From Aelia acuminata (Eukaryota; Arthropoda; Insecta; Hemiptera; Pentatomidae): DNA of 64,000 bases. This document shows positions 35,451 through 46,257 of the stretch, one piece after another. The notes below the pieces were generated by a model, which had not been told where the DNA came from, did not search any database, and saw only the letters and a list, made by a program, of their open reading frames with translations. The position numbers and the translations under genes are program-made. Each line of letters opens with the position of its first letter. Within the stretch, counting starts at the first letter, position 1. The stretch lies in the NCBI GenBank assembly GCA_911387785.2, contig OU426983.1:73999263-74063262 (forward strand), given 5' to 3'.

Positions 35451-36270
35451 CAATTTGCGATTGACTATTCTAGTGCTAACATTTTTCCAGAACTAGCGAA
35501 AATGTGAAACGCCGAAAAATGATCTCAATGAATATTAATCTATTTGGCGCAAAAAGAATTTTTCGTAAAATTTCACATAGATTAAGTTATTTTTATATCC
35601 AAAATAATTCCTTATTATACTGTGTTAGGATTGACCCCATATATTAGCTCAATATCTCTTGTGAATAAAATGCTTTCTTTACACAATCGCCCGATGGATA
35701 TTGAATGAAAAATAACATGATTTATGGTTTTCCGAAGGCGGTGTCCATGATAACAAATATTCGTCAAAGTTCTTCCTTACTAACAAGTTCCATTTAATAA
35801 TTCTTATAACGTGGTCTTGGCGTCTAACGTAACATCCCAGAGATTGACTTTTGATCTACGTCTATGAATTCATTAAACTATTATCTAATAGTTTTTTTAT
35901 TATTATTTTTTTTTTTATTTTTTTACTTTTCCAAAGATGGAGTAATCGTAAATGATATCCAGTAATATTGAGAGTCGCTACTTCCCAACCAGTATCATCT
36001 GGTCATCATTAAATCAACATTCACTATAACTAAGTTCCACAATAAAGTATTTATTTTTAATGATATTTTCGTGATAGGCCAATAATTTAGTATGAATCTT
36101 AAAAATTTACCATTTATTAAGTATGGAAAGTTCACAAAAAAACAATTTTTAATTTAAATAATAATGCATGCTTTTGTGGCACCGAATCGATGCATTGATA
36201 CCGGGAATACAACTGTAACTTATTTGACCAATATTTTTTCATCATGTTCGTCATTTACAATCATCGTAGT
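35451..36270. other. AT-rich intergenic sequence
   Basis: Nothing recognised before the TA target site of the mariner element. Confidence 0.5.
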
Positions 36271-36272
36271 TA

Positions 36273-37167
36273 CGAGGGTGAATCAAATATAAACGAGACT
36301 TTTTTTTTTTTAATTTATTTTTGTTTTAAACGCAAAAAAGAATATAGTTTATTTTTCTACATAATCTCCTGATTTGGAAACACATTTTTCCCAGCGGATA
36401 GGCAGCTTTCCAATTCCTTCCACGTAGAAAGATGCAGGTCGTGTCTACAGCCAATTGCGCAAGTAGGCTTCAACCTCAGCATCACTATTGAATCTTTGGC
36501 CTCCCAAAGCTTCCTTGAGAGGACCAAACACATGAAAGTCACAGGTTGACAGGTCTGGATTGTAAGGAGGGTGTTCCAATGTTTCCCACCCCAGTTGCTC
36601 CAATTTTTCCCTAGTCAAGGCTGCTGTATGGGGGCGAACATTTTCATGGAGAAGAACCACTTCCCTGATCGATAGGTCTCGTCTTTTGTGGCGGTATGCA
36701 AGTTGGACCTCACTCAAAACGTCACAGTAGTAGGCCGCATTAATTGTCCTGCGCTCGTGCAAAAAATAAGCCGTCGAACACTGCTGATGTTCGCTGTAAT
36801 GCTGGTGAGAGGTCTGCGGTCATGGCTCTCATTTTCAACACGATCGCGACCCTCCACGAACTGTTTATGCCATGCAAACACTCTGGCTCGCGACAGTGTC
36901 TCTTCCCCGCACTGGTCAGTCAATCTCCTCAAGATTTCGGCCGGATTTATGCCTTCTGCGGCGAGAAACTTGATTAAAACACGTTGCGCAATTGACGGAG
37001 GTACCTCTTGCTCCAACATCGTCACGGTGGACACTGAGAGGGTCGAGGAGGCGAGCCCATGAGCTTCCCCTACTCCTGACAAACCTACCCAACTACAAAC
37101 AAAGCGGGAACGTTCTCCCTCCACTATTGTGCGGCGAAAAGTCTCGTTTATATTTGATTCACCCTCG
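36273..37167 (-). mobile_element. Mariner element with perfect TIRs, internally deleted
   Basis: A TA at 36271-36272 and 37168-37169 flanks 31-bp terminal inverted repeats (36273-36303 and 37137-37167, beginning CGAGGGTGAATCAAATATAA) that match without a mismatch. At 895 bp it is about 400 bp shorter than a full mariner (roughly 1.3 kb). The missing part is the centre of the transposase. Perfect ends on a dead element mean it could still be moved by a transposase supplied elsewhere. Confidence 0.92.
36349..37019 (-). pseudogene. Mariner transposase remnant
   Basis: Begins at ATG 37019. The first ~90 residues hold the DNA-binding region (RVLIKFLAAEGINPAEILRR, HKQFVEGRDRVENESHDRRP). Near 36765 the frame jumps to HERRTINAAYYCDVLSE, so the middle, including the first catalytic Asp, is deleted. 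The second catalytic position reads LLHENVRPHTA, where the family has D; this is a Glu. The third (PPYNPDLSTCDFHVFGPL) is intact. An in-frame TAG interrupts the tail before RPASFYVEG, and the natural C-terminus (GDYVEK, stop at 36349) follows. Non-functional on three counts. Confidence 0.92.
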
Positions 37168-37264
37168 TATTATTTCTATTATTCGGCTGAATAATCTGTT
37201 CATTGACCGCTTCCGGTCCGATTTCACTGGCAAAATATTTTATAGAGAAATAGAAAGAGGGTAA

Positions 37265-37400
37265 TCACAATATTGGTACAGGTTCGGTCTCGCTCCCCTC
37301 CCGCCCCACTCTCGCACCGCTCCTTGTCCCGTCTCGATCTACCCCATTCACACTATCGGTCCTGTCTCGACTCAGTCTCGCTCCATCTAGATCGGTATAG
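37265..37400 (-). repeat. GC-rich repeat, left inverted flank
   Basis: Degenerate GAGCGGGAC/GGAGCG-type minisatellite (minus strand). Its core at 37332-37358 is the reverse complement of 38790-38816 with one mismatch in 27, making an outer inverted pair around the tRNA-like cluster. Confidence 0.75.
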
Positions 37401-37767
37401 AGTTCTCTTATTATCCTGATTCCTATTTCAATTATTTTTTGCTTTAATATATTTTTTTGATAATGATCTGACATTTTTCATAATATATTGCATTTTTACT
37501 CAAGTTTCAAATTGACCGTTGTTTTATAATAGCAATGAGTATATAGTCAATAAATCAGTGACCGTTTTTTACATTAATTCATTGCAAAATATATCTTAAA
37601 CATAAAATGAATTTTCCTCGTGGGCAAACCGCTTCACAAGAAGATTTCGTGTTTTTTTTCTGTTTGGTGATATTTTTTTTTTTAAATCAAAATTACCCTT
37701 GAAATGTATTCGAATAAATTCGGAAAAAAATTAAATTATTTATTGACCACTAATTAAATTGATTTAT
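37401..37767. other. AT-rich spacer
   Basis: Nothing recognised between the GC-rich flank and the tRNA-like palindrome. Confidence 0.5.
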
Positions 37768-37798
37768 AAATAATTTATTTTTTGAAGAGAAAAGATTT

Positions 37799-37869
37799 GG
37801 CTCCGCCGGGAGTCGAACCCGGGTCTCCCGCGTTACATGCGCGGATGCTGACCACTGCACCACAGAACT
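37799..37869 (-). repeat. tRNA-like unit 1 (pol III A and B boxes)
   Basis: A 71-base tRNA-shaped sequence: A box TGGTGCAGTGG, anticodon stem CCGCG/CGCGG around the loop CATGTAA, T arm CCGGG-TTCGACT-CCCGG (B box). The acceptor stem pairs in six of seven positions (with wobbles). Position 33 in the anticodon loop is A rather than the invariant T, and the base between D arm and anticodon stem is missing, so it is a tRNA-derived repeat or pseudogene rather than a working tRNA. Open frames covering it are translated repeat. Confidence 0.75.
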
Positions 37870-38043
37870 CGGCTCAAGGCAAAGCAAATCCTTCCTCTTC
37901 ATTGATAATTTAAAAATTGACTTATGTCAATAAATATCATGAATTGGACAAACTTTGTCCACCTCCCGCTACTACTCGCAAAATTTGTGAGATAGGGGGA
38001 GTAGGTATCAGTGAAGAGGAAGGATTTGCTTTGCCTTGAGCCG

Positions 38044-38114
38044 AGCTCTGTGGTGCAGCGGTCAGCATCCGCGCATGTAACGCGGGAGACCCGGGTTCGA
38101 CTCCCGGCGGAGCC
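38044..38114 (+). repeat. tRNA-like unit 2
   Basis: Same structure as unit 1, opposite strand. The A box reads TGGTGCAGCGG; the B box GGTTCGACTCC is intact. Confidence 0.75.
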
Positions 38115-38326
38115 AAATCTTTTCTCTTCAAAAAATAAATTATTTAAAATGGTGGCCACCCACAAATTAAGATTAGATTAATATAAAATAATTTAAAAAT
38201 TGACTTATGTCAATAAATATCATGAATTGGACAAAATTTGTCCACCTCCCGCTACTACTCGCAAAATTTGTGAGATAGGGGGAGTAGGTATCAGTGAAGA
38301 GGAAGGATTTGCTTTACCTTGAGCCG

Positions 38327-38397
38327 AGCTCTGTGGTGCAGTGGTCAGCATCCGCGCATGTAACGCGGGAGACCCGGGTTCGACTCCCGGCGGAGCA
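38327..38397 (+). repeat. tRNA-like unit 3
   Basis: Same structure, 283 bp after unit 2. A box TGGTGCAGTGG and B box GGTTCGACTCC are intact. The end reads CGGAGCA instead of CGGAGCC. Confidence 0.75.
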
Positions 38398-38757
38398 AAA
38401 TCTTTTCTCTTCAAAAAATAAATTATTTAAAAATAATTTAAAATGGTGGCCACCCACAAATTAAGATTAGATTAATATAAATTGATTTATAATTATCATA
38501 GTGTTGCAATATATTCTGCTTATTATATGTTTTGATAATATCTTCTTCATCAAGAAAAGTACACTTAACAGCTATTTCTACAAACGAGAAGTTGAACTTT
38601 TTTTGGCCGTAAAATTGATGAATAAATAAGTACTTTAATAACTGAAAGTTAATCATTGATTAAAATCCAAATACAGACGACTTCGATTATTAATAGTTTC
38701 AACCGTTCAATAGTGAACGGTGTAAAATTATATAATCTGAACATGATAACACATTAG

Positions 38758-38850
38758 GAGAGCGGACCGGAGGTGGAGCGGGAGCGGAGCGATAGTGTGA
38801 ATGGGGTAGAGCGAGAGCGGACCGGGAGCGGAGCGGGAGTGAAATAGGCC
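38758..38850 (+). repeat. GC-rich repeat, right inverted flank
   Basis: GGAGCGGGAGCGGAGC-type degenerate minisatellite containing GATAGTGTGAATGGGGTAGA, the mate of the inverted copy at 37265-37400. Confidence 0.75.
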
Positions 38851-39387
38851 AAGGTAGAAAAAAAAAATCTTTCATGTTCTTTCGTTTGGATCCTTAATAA
38901 AATACATTTTTTATTGAAAGGGTATATCTTAATACAATTACAAATTAAATAATTCGACAAAGTGACAATTACATGAACAAATAAAATACTGGTCCGATAA
39001 AAGATAATTTTAAGGTAATTTTTACTTAGATATAACCATTCAATTAAAATCACCTGCTAAACGCTTATGGCGAGACGTGGGGCCTCCTCTCCTACCAATA
39101 ATTTACGCCATTGTTATTACAATAATAGCTTTGACCATTTCTCGATTGTTATCCCAGTAGTTATCCTACGATCATAGTGACCATACAGGAAGTTACTCAA
39201 TTTTAAACGCTGTCTGAATAGCTCATTCATTATGGCATGTAGCAGTCAAGATATGATCAGGGTGGAAACTTCTTGTTACTACACTTACTGAGGATGTGAA
39301 ACATAGAACAACACATTACTTATTGATGGGCTGTAAGAACATTCTATATAAGCATTGAAGTAGGTTCTATATGTAAGACTTAATCAA
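38851..39387. other. Intergenic, no gene seen
   Basis: AT-rich. No coding or repeat features recognised. Confidence 0.5.
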
Positions 39388-39395
39388 TCACAAAT

Positions 39396-39469
39396 AAGGG
39401 GCGGATTTCGCATGAAATTTGGGGGAGGGGCATGAACCCTGTACCCCCCCCCCCCTGGATCCGCCCTTG
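39396..39469. mobile_element. 74-bp miniature element with 8-bp target duplication
   Basis: TCACAAAT at 39388-39395 and 39470-39477 flanks a 74-bp sequence with ends AAGGGGCGGAT and ATCCGCCCTTG and internal G and C runs. It belongs with the GGCGGATCCAG family of the 255-bp MITE at 29340 but keeps almost only its ends. Confidence 0.75.
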
Positions 39470-39477
39470 TCACAAAT

Positions 39478-40734
39478 ATTTTACTTTAAGCAAAAACGTT
39501 CCACATCTGAGTTACTATTGCGATGTTATTACTGCTAACTTGTTCTCAGACAATCTTTAACAGGGATACTGTCCATTGGACCAGATTATTGTTAAAAAAC
39601 AAATTGGGAAACATATTCTGATATTGAATCTATTAATAGTTAATATAAGTATTAACATACTTATGATAAAAATAAAAATACTTCCATACAGCAACCATTT
39701 AGCACCTTAACCAAATCCTATTCTGAATCCCAGTGACTTTTAACACCCTGTAATGAAATATTGACTTTGAAGACAAAGCATGCACTTAATATGTAATTAT
39801 ACCACAACTGATGCGTTATACAGTTCATTTTTCTCTTATGCCGGAAAAAAAAAACATTGGGCAACCATGGCGTATTGTTCAACATCAAATCTTCAAATAC
39901 GTCCTTCAGTTATGAAATTCTTAAATACCAGTCAGCAAGTGTTGGATAGGTTAACCGCGACTTATTCTGCATTTTTAGTCCTTGATAAAATGCCAAGTAG
40001 ATTACAGTTCCCAAAGTGATGTATGAAAGTATTGAAACATTGTAATCGACCTATTGGATACCTTCTCATTTTTAGATGAAACCAGTGGTAGATCCAGAAA
40101 TTTTCTGTAGGAAGACCAATTATTTTATTTATTTGTTTGCCTTTTTTAAATACTTGAATAGAATAGAATGTTTTTTTTATAATATTATATATTAGCACAA
40201 AATTAATATTAACTAAATATTATTAGGGCTTGGTCCCTTAACCGTTAGCCCGTTGATTGATATTTTTACATTACAAAGTATTGATAAAAAAACAAATACA
40301 GGAATGTAGGAGTGCAAACTTAGTCCTACATTTTTATAGGTAGTAAAACTGACTATGTACTTATATTAAGTTTATTATCTCGTTTACATTTTTTATGTAT
40401 ATTAAATGACGATTTAACGCATTATTTAGAAGTTAAAATCTTTTGTCCATGTCCATTTATTCATATCCAGGTCCAATCTACATCACAAGATGGTATTAGA
40501 TTATCAGCGTTTTTACCATTTAAACATTCTATTAGTTCGTTATTATTTTATTGGCCCTTATTAAACCATTTTCTTCGAGATTCCGATAAAATTGGGCATA
40601 TTGCCAAAAATAAGCTGCGTATTTTCTACGTCTCCTTTATTGCATAGCGAACAAAAGACAAACCCAGGAATAACAATTATGAGTAGACTCACCGATTATA
40701 TGGTCTATGCGATGTAATCAGTACAGGAAGAACA
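39478..40734. other. Intergenic, no gene seen
   Basis: AT-rich. The short open frames found are featureless. Confidence 0.5.
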
Positions 40735-41357
40735 CTCTCATCAATAGCTGGCGCCTTTGAAGAAATTCCGGAATTGCAAAGAAACTAGGTCTACAGAGAA
40801 GACCAATGAAATATGTGGTCAATCCTCCGATCACGTGAACAAATCGAAATATCTAGGGTCAATGTTCTATGAAAGTAATATAAAAGAATAAATAAAGGAC
40901 AGAAAGGCAGAAAATCGCTATGTTACCGAAGTCTCACGCAAAGCCAAGATAAAAATATATTGGACAATCATCAGGCCATTTGTGACTTTTGGTAGCATGG
41001 TATCTGAATAAAGTAAACGAACAAATTATAAGGATATGAGAAAGAAAGGCTCTCCGAATGATATATGGACCGGTATGTAAACCACGGCCGTGGCCAGCAA
41101 GAAAAAACAAGTCATGGACCTTTTCGGTCATGGACCTAATATAATCTTTTTCATTATACAATAAAAATAATAAAGCTGTAAGTAGAGAGAATGCCGGAAA
41201 ACCGGATACCAAAAAAGCTATTGTGAAAGCGATTAAGAGGAAGACACAGACTGAGGTAGCTGGACCACGAGGAGGCAGACGTAAGGCGACAGGATTGAGG
41301 ACATGGAGAGCAATGGCGGTTGATGGAGCGGATCGTATCGCAGACCTAAGTCCTTAA
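40735..41357 (+). pseudogene. Decayed LINE reverse transcriptase 3' end
   Basis: Successive frames give IAKKLGLQRRPMKYVVNPP, then SKYLGSMFYESNIKE, then KIKIYWTIIRPFVTFGSMV, then VNEQIIRIxERKALRMIYGPV (x marks a TGA). Further on come RMPENRIPKKA and WRAMAVDGADRIADLSP before a stop. These are in the expected order for the thumb region and C-terminus of an insect endonuclease/reverse transcriptase LINE ('KYLG', 'RPVVTYGSE', 'IYGP', 'R-PK+' blocks). There are at least three frame changes and several stops, so it is dead. Confidence 0.75.
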
Positions 41358-42386
41358 AAAATTTGCAGCTTGAAATTTTCAAAAATAAATTATTTCAGAA
41401 TTATTTAGTAGTAAAAATATTACCATTCCAAGATATAATCTGGCGTGGTTAAATAAATGTTTACGACCAAGAGCTGTGGGAAACTAGGGCCGAGGGGTCG
41501 GCCGAGACGAGGTAGGATTTCAATGTGGCAAACAAACGAAGTTAGGTTTGGAGTGCGATCGGTGTGTGTATCGATGGAAGTGAGTAGAAAAAGATTGGTG
41601 GTGTCGACATCGAATCTCCGGGCCTGTCAAGCCTTTATTATAACTATTAATATTATTTCCACCCTAACACAAATATTTGGATTGCGTTTCAATGCAAGTT
41701 GTTTTCCCATCTTTGAATTCTTCAAAGCATACAGTTTATAAATGAAAAAATCGATAGATAAATCGAATATTTTTTATTGTTGTTACCTGAAAGAATTATA
41801 TTAAATAAATATTAAAGTTATTAAAAACAAGTAAGTCATAATGAACCCAAACTCCGTCAACACGCAACTTTCCGCATTCTGATTCCGAAGGAAGAATATA
41901 TGAGATTGTTTCCCAACAATTACCGATCTCTCTAGCCAGGCGAAATGTATTAATGCTTTTCTTTCTCCATAATGAAAATAATTGCAAGCGAGAGAATGTA
42001 TAAAGCAAGATAAAAACGTCCATAGGATGTTGGAACGGAAACACGGTTCTGTATCATAACTTCGACATAGCTACTCGAAATATAATTCATATTTAACATG
42101 TGTTACAGAAACTTTCCTTTAATAAATTAATTCATTATCATTAAGTAGCAAAATACAAAGATCCCAGTAAAGTATTCATATAAAGTACAGATTAAATCAA
42201 TTAATTCTTCTAATTAACATGACAAATTAAAACGTTTAAGATCAAATCTGCAGCTTGAGTGAATTGGTGGTTTTGTTGATATGTCACCATTTCCATGAAC
42301 CACTTTCACAGCCACAGAACTTTCCAAAAATTAGGTGTAGGCATGAAAAGGTTGGCACTTCACTTTGTATCTTAAATGTATCCATA
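41358..42386. other. Intergenic with a GC-richer patch
   Basis: 41470-41640 is less AT-rich and open in one frame (GKLGPRGRPRRGR...), but without a domain or splice context. The rest is AT-rich and empty. Confidence 0.45.
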
Positions 42387-42391
42387 CTCCC

Positions 42392-42543
42392 TGTGATATA
42401 TCTCCTTGTTATAAAATTATATCACATGTTCAGTAATTATTAATTTTAGTATTTAAAATGTTCGGTATATGTATTTGATTCTATACAGCAATTTAATGCT
42501 TATTAAAGCCTTGTTAAATGAAAGGTGTTTTCTATTCACTACA
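42392..42543 (+). repeat. 5' LTR of the Mag-like element
   Basis: 152 bp, TG...CA ends, with six substitutions relative to the 3' LTR. Confidence 0.93.
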
Positions 42544-42573
42544 ATTTAATAAGCATTAGAGTTTACTTTCGAA

Positions 42574-43884
42574 ATGGACAAGTACTTAAAACCTGAAAGA
42601 TTTGATACGGAACATATATCAATCCAAATTACTTCTAAATGGATTCATTGAAAAAAGACATTTCAATTATTCATCACAGCAAAAGAAGAGGAGAAGTTAA
42701 ATCTACTATTCAATCACGTAAGTCATTCAATCTTTGAAAAAATTAGTGAATGTTCTTCATATGAAGAAGCCATCTCTATAATATACACACTTTACATTAA
42801 ACCTAAAAATGAAATCTTTGCTAGGCATAAGTTGATAACTAGACATCTGCGTTCAGATGAATCTGTAGACCAGTTCCTTCAATCATTGCGTGTTCTTAGT
42901 AGTGACTGTGGGTTCAAAGATGTTAGTGCCACTGCGTATCGAGATGAGTACATTCGAGACGCCTTCATTAATGGTCTTTTATTATCTAGCATTAGACAGA
43001 GGTTGTTAGAAAATTTCAACTTAACCTTAGATGACGCTTTTTCAAAAGCTCGTGCTCTAGAATCTGCACAAGCTTTCTCAGAATCGTACACTTCAAACAT
43101 ACCTCTAGTTGCATCCACCTCCTCTCGGAGTAATCCAGATCGATTTTCTTCACCCCAGCCAGAATCTCCTTCAAACATCTCATTTAACGCTGTCGTAAAC
43201 TCACAAAAATGTTATTTCTGTGGTCTCTCGAGACATCCTCGTTCATCTTGCCCGGCCCGAGAGTCCTTTTGCAAACGATGTAACAAAAAGGACCATTTTG
43301 CGCGAGTCTGCAAATCTAAATCGAAAACCTCAGCTTTTCAAAACAGTGACGTTTCCGATAAAGACAACTGTGCGACGACAGCAGCCATCCATCCTTGTTT
43401 GGTTCCATCTAAAATCTCAGCAGCCTCACCTCCTAGCCTTGCTAAGTCTACAATACCTATAAAAATCGACGGGTATTCAGCTGATGGTCTGATAGATACT
43501 GGGAGTACGCAGAGTTTTATTAGTGAAGCGTTTGCTATTAAACATAGCCTCGAGCGCTATCCCACTACCTCTGCCATCTTGATGGCTTCGTCCTCTTATT
43601 CTGTCAATGTTAAGTCTTTCTGTCGTGTAAACTTACAAGCGCTGAACAATTCGTATTCAAATGTTGAAGTCAGCGTTCTAAAGAACTGTTGCGCTGATGT
43701 AATATTGGGTCATGACATCCACAGGCAACATTCTAGCTTGACAGTTTCTTTCGGCGGCAGTAAGCCAACTTTAAGCGTCAGCAGTCTCGCCTGCTCTAAG
43801 GTAGGACCAGCCGTTTTGTTTAAATATTTAGCTCCGAACTGGAAACCTATATCGATAAAATCAAGGAGGCACTCACTCGAATGA
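42574..43884 (+). pseudogene. gag: gag-protease of the Mag-like element, with one nonsense codon
   Basis: ATG at 42574, 31 bp after the LTR. The frame carries one TGA at 42649-42651 (codon 26) and then stays open to 43884. The middle (RDEYIRDAFINGLLLSSIRQ) is a typical Ty3 gag segment. Two canonical zinc knuckles follow: CYFCGLSRHPRSSC and CKRCNKKDHFARVC, both C-x2-C-x4-H-x4-C. Protease follows in the same frame, with LIDTGSTQSFIS as the active site and DVILGHDI near its end, so gag and protease are fused. After about 43860 the frame leaves the pol reading and ends by chance. Confidence 0.9.
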
Positions 43885-46030
43885 AGACGAGAAGTTTATT
43901 CGGACTCATATTAACGAGCTATTAAAGGACGGTGTCATTGAGGAAAGTAACTCTCCGTAGAGAGCACAAATTCTAGTTGTGAAAGGGGCGCATAGGAAAC
44001 GTATGGTCGTTGACTATTCCCTCACCATTAACAAGTATACTCTATTGGATGCATACCCGATACCATCAATTGAGAAAATTGCCTCCAACATAGCCCGATA
44101 TAATGTCCATAGTACAATTGATCTAAAGAGTGCTTATTATCAGATCCCAATACGAAAAGAAGACCGACCTTATACTTGGAAAATTCTGGCAGTTTAAACG
44201 GATTCCAATGGGAGTAACAAATGGTGTCGCAGCATTTCAAAGGAAAATGGATGAAATTAAAACTAAAGGTCTAGAAGGGGTAAATATATACTTGGATGAC
44301 ATTACGGTCAGTGGAATGAACCAGATTGAACATGACCATAACTTAAATAAATTCATGGATGTCTGCAAAAAATATAATCTGACTATTAATAGGCAAAAAT
44401 CTAAATTTAATTTAAAATCAATTAAAATTCTTGGCTATCTTATAGAAAATAATATCCTCGTACGTCCTGACCCAGATAGACTCAAACCATTAATCGATTT
44501 TCCATTACCTCAGAACAATGCTTCCTTACAGCGAGCACTCGGAATGTTTTCATATTACTCTAAATGGGTACCACACTTTTCTGAAAAAGTTCATCGAACT
44601 GCAAAACTTTTCCTCTTAACCCTCAGCTGGTGGCAGATTTCAATGACATTCGAACGAGTATTTTAAAATCTTGTATCTACAATGTAGAAAAAAACGTTCC
44701 TTTCTGTGTGGAGACTGATGCCTCCGATGTAGCTATTGCTGCAGTCCTTACGCAGAACCAGCGGCCGGTCGCCTTCTTCTCCAGAACTCTATCCAAAAGT
44801 GAACGTCATCACTCGGCAGTCGAGAAGGAGGCCTACGCCATAATCGAAGCAGTTCGGAAGTGGAGGTATTATTTAATCGGTCGTAGCTTCAAATTAATAA
44901 CTGATCAAAAATCTGTCTCTTATATGTTTGACATGAAACATCCTGGGAAAATCAAGAATGAGAAATTCACTCGATGGCGACTTGAGTTGGCTGCATATAA
45001 CTATGATATCGTGTATCGCCCAGGAAAAGAAAACGCAGCAGCCGATGCCTTCACCAGATTCTACAACTCTCCCCCACTCCTGCTGTCAAACCACACTTTT
45101 GTAGAATACAAGGTAATCTTATAAAGGCAACAGCTCCATTTGAAAGACTCAGTACAGACTTTAAAGGTCCCATACCGTCAAGCACACGCTATAAATACCT
45201 GTTGACAGTCGTCGACGAATATACAAGATATCCTTTTGCAATACCTTTTGAAGATTTGTCAGCAAAAACTGTAATTGGAGCCCTGGGTCAAATATTCTCC
45301 ATTTTTGGATATCCTTGTTATATTCATTCCGATCGAGGTACAGCATTTATATCCAAAGAGCTGGAACAATACTTCCATTCTAAAAGGATAGCCACGAGCC
45401 GAACTACACCGTATAACCCCTGTGGAAATGGTCAAGTGGAGAGATACAACGGAATTATCTGGAAGTATCACTCGCACTTCACTCGAAAGGCCTACCGATA
45501 TCGCAGAGGGGGAGAGTTTTACCCGAAGCGTTGCAGTCGATAAGGTCATTACTCTGCACAGCTACCAATGCAGGTATACCAGTGCGCCCACACGAATGAA
45601 TGTTTTACCATAAGAGGAAAAATACATCGGGAGAAGCCTTACCTTCGTGGCTCTGAACACCAGGGAAAGTAATAGTCGCAACTTCGTACGACGAAATAAG
45701 TATGACCCTCTTGTACAAGAAGTACATCTTTTAGAAGCTAACCCCTACTACGCTCTTGTTCGACTGCCAGATGGAAAGGAGACCACAGTAAACCTGCGAC
45801 ACCTTGCACCTTCTGAAAGAGGTCCTGAACCCAATATTGAACTTGAAGATTCAGAGGACGGTCCTCAGCCAAAGGAACCTCAAGTCACCGCCGAGCCGGT
45901 AATCAGATCACCCCCCTCCCCCCAGCTCCAGAAGAATACCAGCCGACAAGACCTAGGAATACCTCAGGAGGTCTCTCCTTCAGAAGACGATTCCTCAGTT
46001 GAAACAGGCTTTAATACCACCACCCCGTGA
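43861..46030 (+). pseudogene. pol: pol of the Mag-like element, multiply broken
   Basis: Pieces lie in several frames. The RT start is ELLKDGVIEESNSP, followed by a TAG at 43958-43960. RT palm pieces are TIDLKSAYYQIP and then, after a frameshift near 44170, IPMGVTNGVAAFQR and YLDD. After another shift near 44630 comes RNase H: ETDASDVAIAAVLTQ, VEKEAYAIIEAV, TDQKSV. Integrase core: STDFKGP, HSDRGTAFIS, NGQVERYNG (D, D, E present). A shift before LQSIRSLLCTATNA leads to the C-terminal tail (PLVQEVHLLEANPYY...) and a stop at 46030. The zinc-binding HHCC segment that should lie between RNase H (ends about 45070) and the integrase core (about 45125) is absent, about 150 residues lost. Confidence 0.9.
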
Positions 46031-46100
46031 AGATCGTCTCGAGTCAAACGACAGCCATCCTATTTGAACGACTATGTTCTTAAATGAAAGGGGGGGAGAG

Positions 46101-46252
46101 TGTGATATATCTCCTTGTTATCAAATTATATCTCATGTTCAGTAATTATTAATTTTAGTATTTAAAATGTTCAGTATACGTATTTCATTCTATACAGCAA
46201 TTTAATGCTTATTAAAGCCTTGTTAAATGAAAGGTGTTTTCTATTCATTACA
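46101..46252 (+). repeat. 3' LTR of the Mag-like element
   Basis: Preceded directly by the purine tract GAAAGGGGGGGAGAG (46086-46100), the primer for plus-strand synthesis, and followed by the CTCCC target copy. Confidence 0.93.
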
Positions 46253-46257
46253 CTCCC

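Larger units (their letters stand above)
37768..38145. repeat. Palindrome with 139-bp arms carrying tRNA-like units
   Basis: 37768-37906 and 38007-38145 are near-perfect reverse complements separated by a 100-bp spacer. Each arm contains one tRNA-like unit plus conserved flanks ('gaagaggaaggatttgcttt', 'ccaaatcttttctcttcaaa'). Confidence 0.88.
37907..38472 (+). repeat. 283-bp tandem duplication with tRNA-like units
   Basis: 37907-38189 and 38190-38472 repeat with a 283-bp period (same start 'aatttaaaaattgactta', same tRNA-like unit, same 'tggtggccacccacaaatta' tail). The few differences are single bases plus a small insertion near the second tail. Confidence 0.88.
42392..46252 (+). mobile_element. 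Degenerate Ty3/gypsy retrotransposon (Mag-like)
   Basis: Two 152-bp LTRs (42392-42543 and 46101-46252, TGTGATATATC...TACA) are flanked by the 5-bp target duplication CTCCC (42387-42391 and 46253-46257). I count six differences between the LTRs, about 4%, so the insertion is older than the minus-strand Ty3 element. Gag with two CCHC knuckles, a DTG protease, RT, RNase H and integrase are all recognisable, but the frame is broken many times and the integrase zinc domain is deleted. The short LTRs, double knuckle and C-terminal 'DGKETTVNLRHLAP' segment resemble Mag-clade elements; the clade call is from memory. Confidence 0.92.

Noticed and set aside
37937..38414. Three open frames reading APPGVEPGSPALHARML
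   Set aside because: Antisense translation of the tRNA-like units. Such frames recur wherever tRNA-derived repeats occur and carry no protein evidence.
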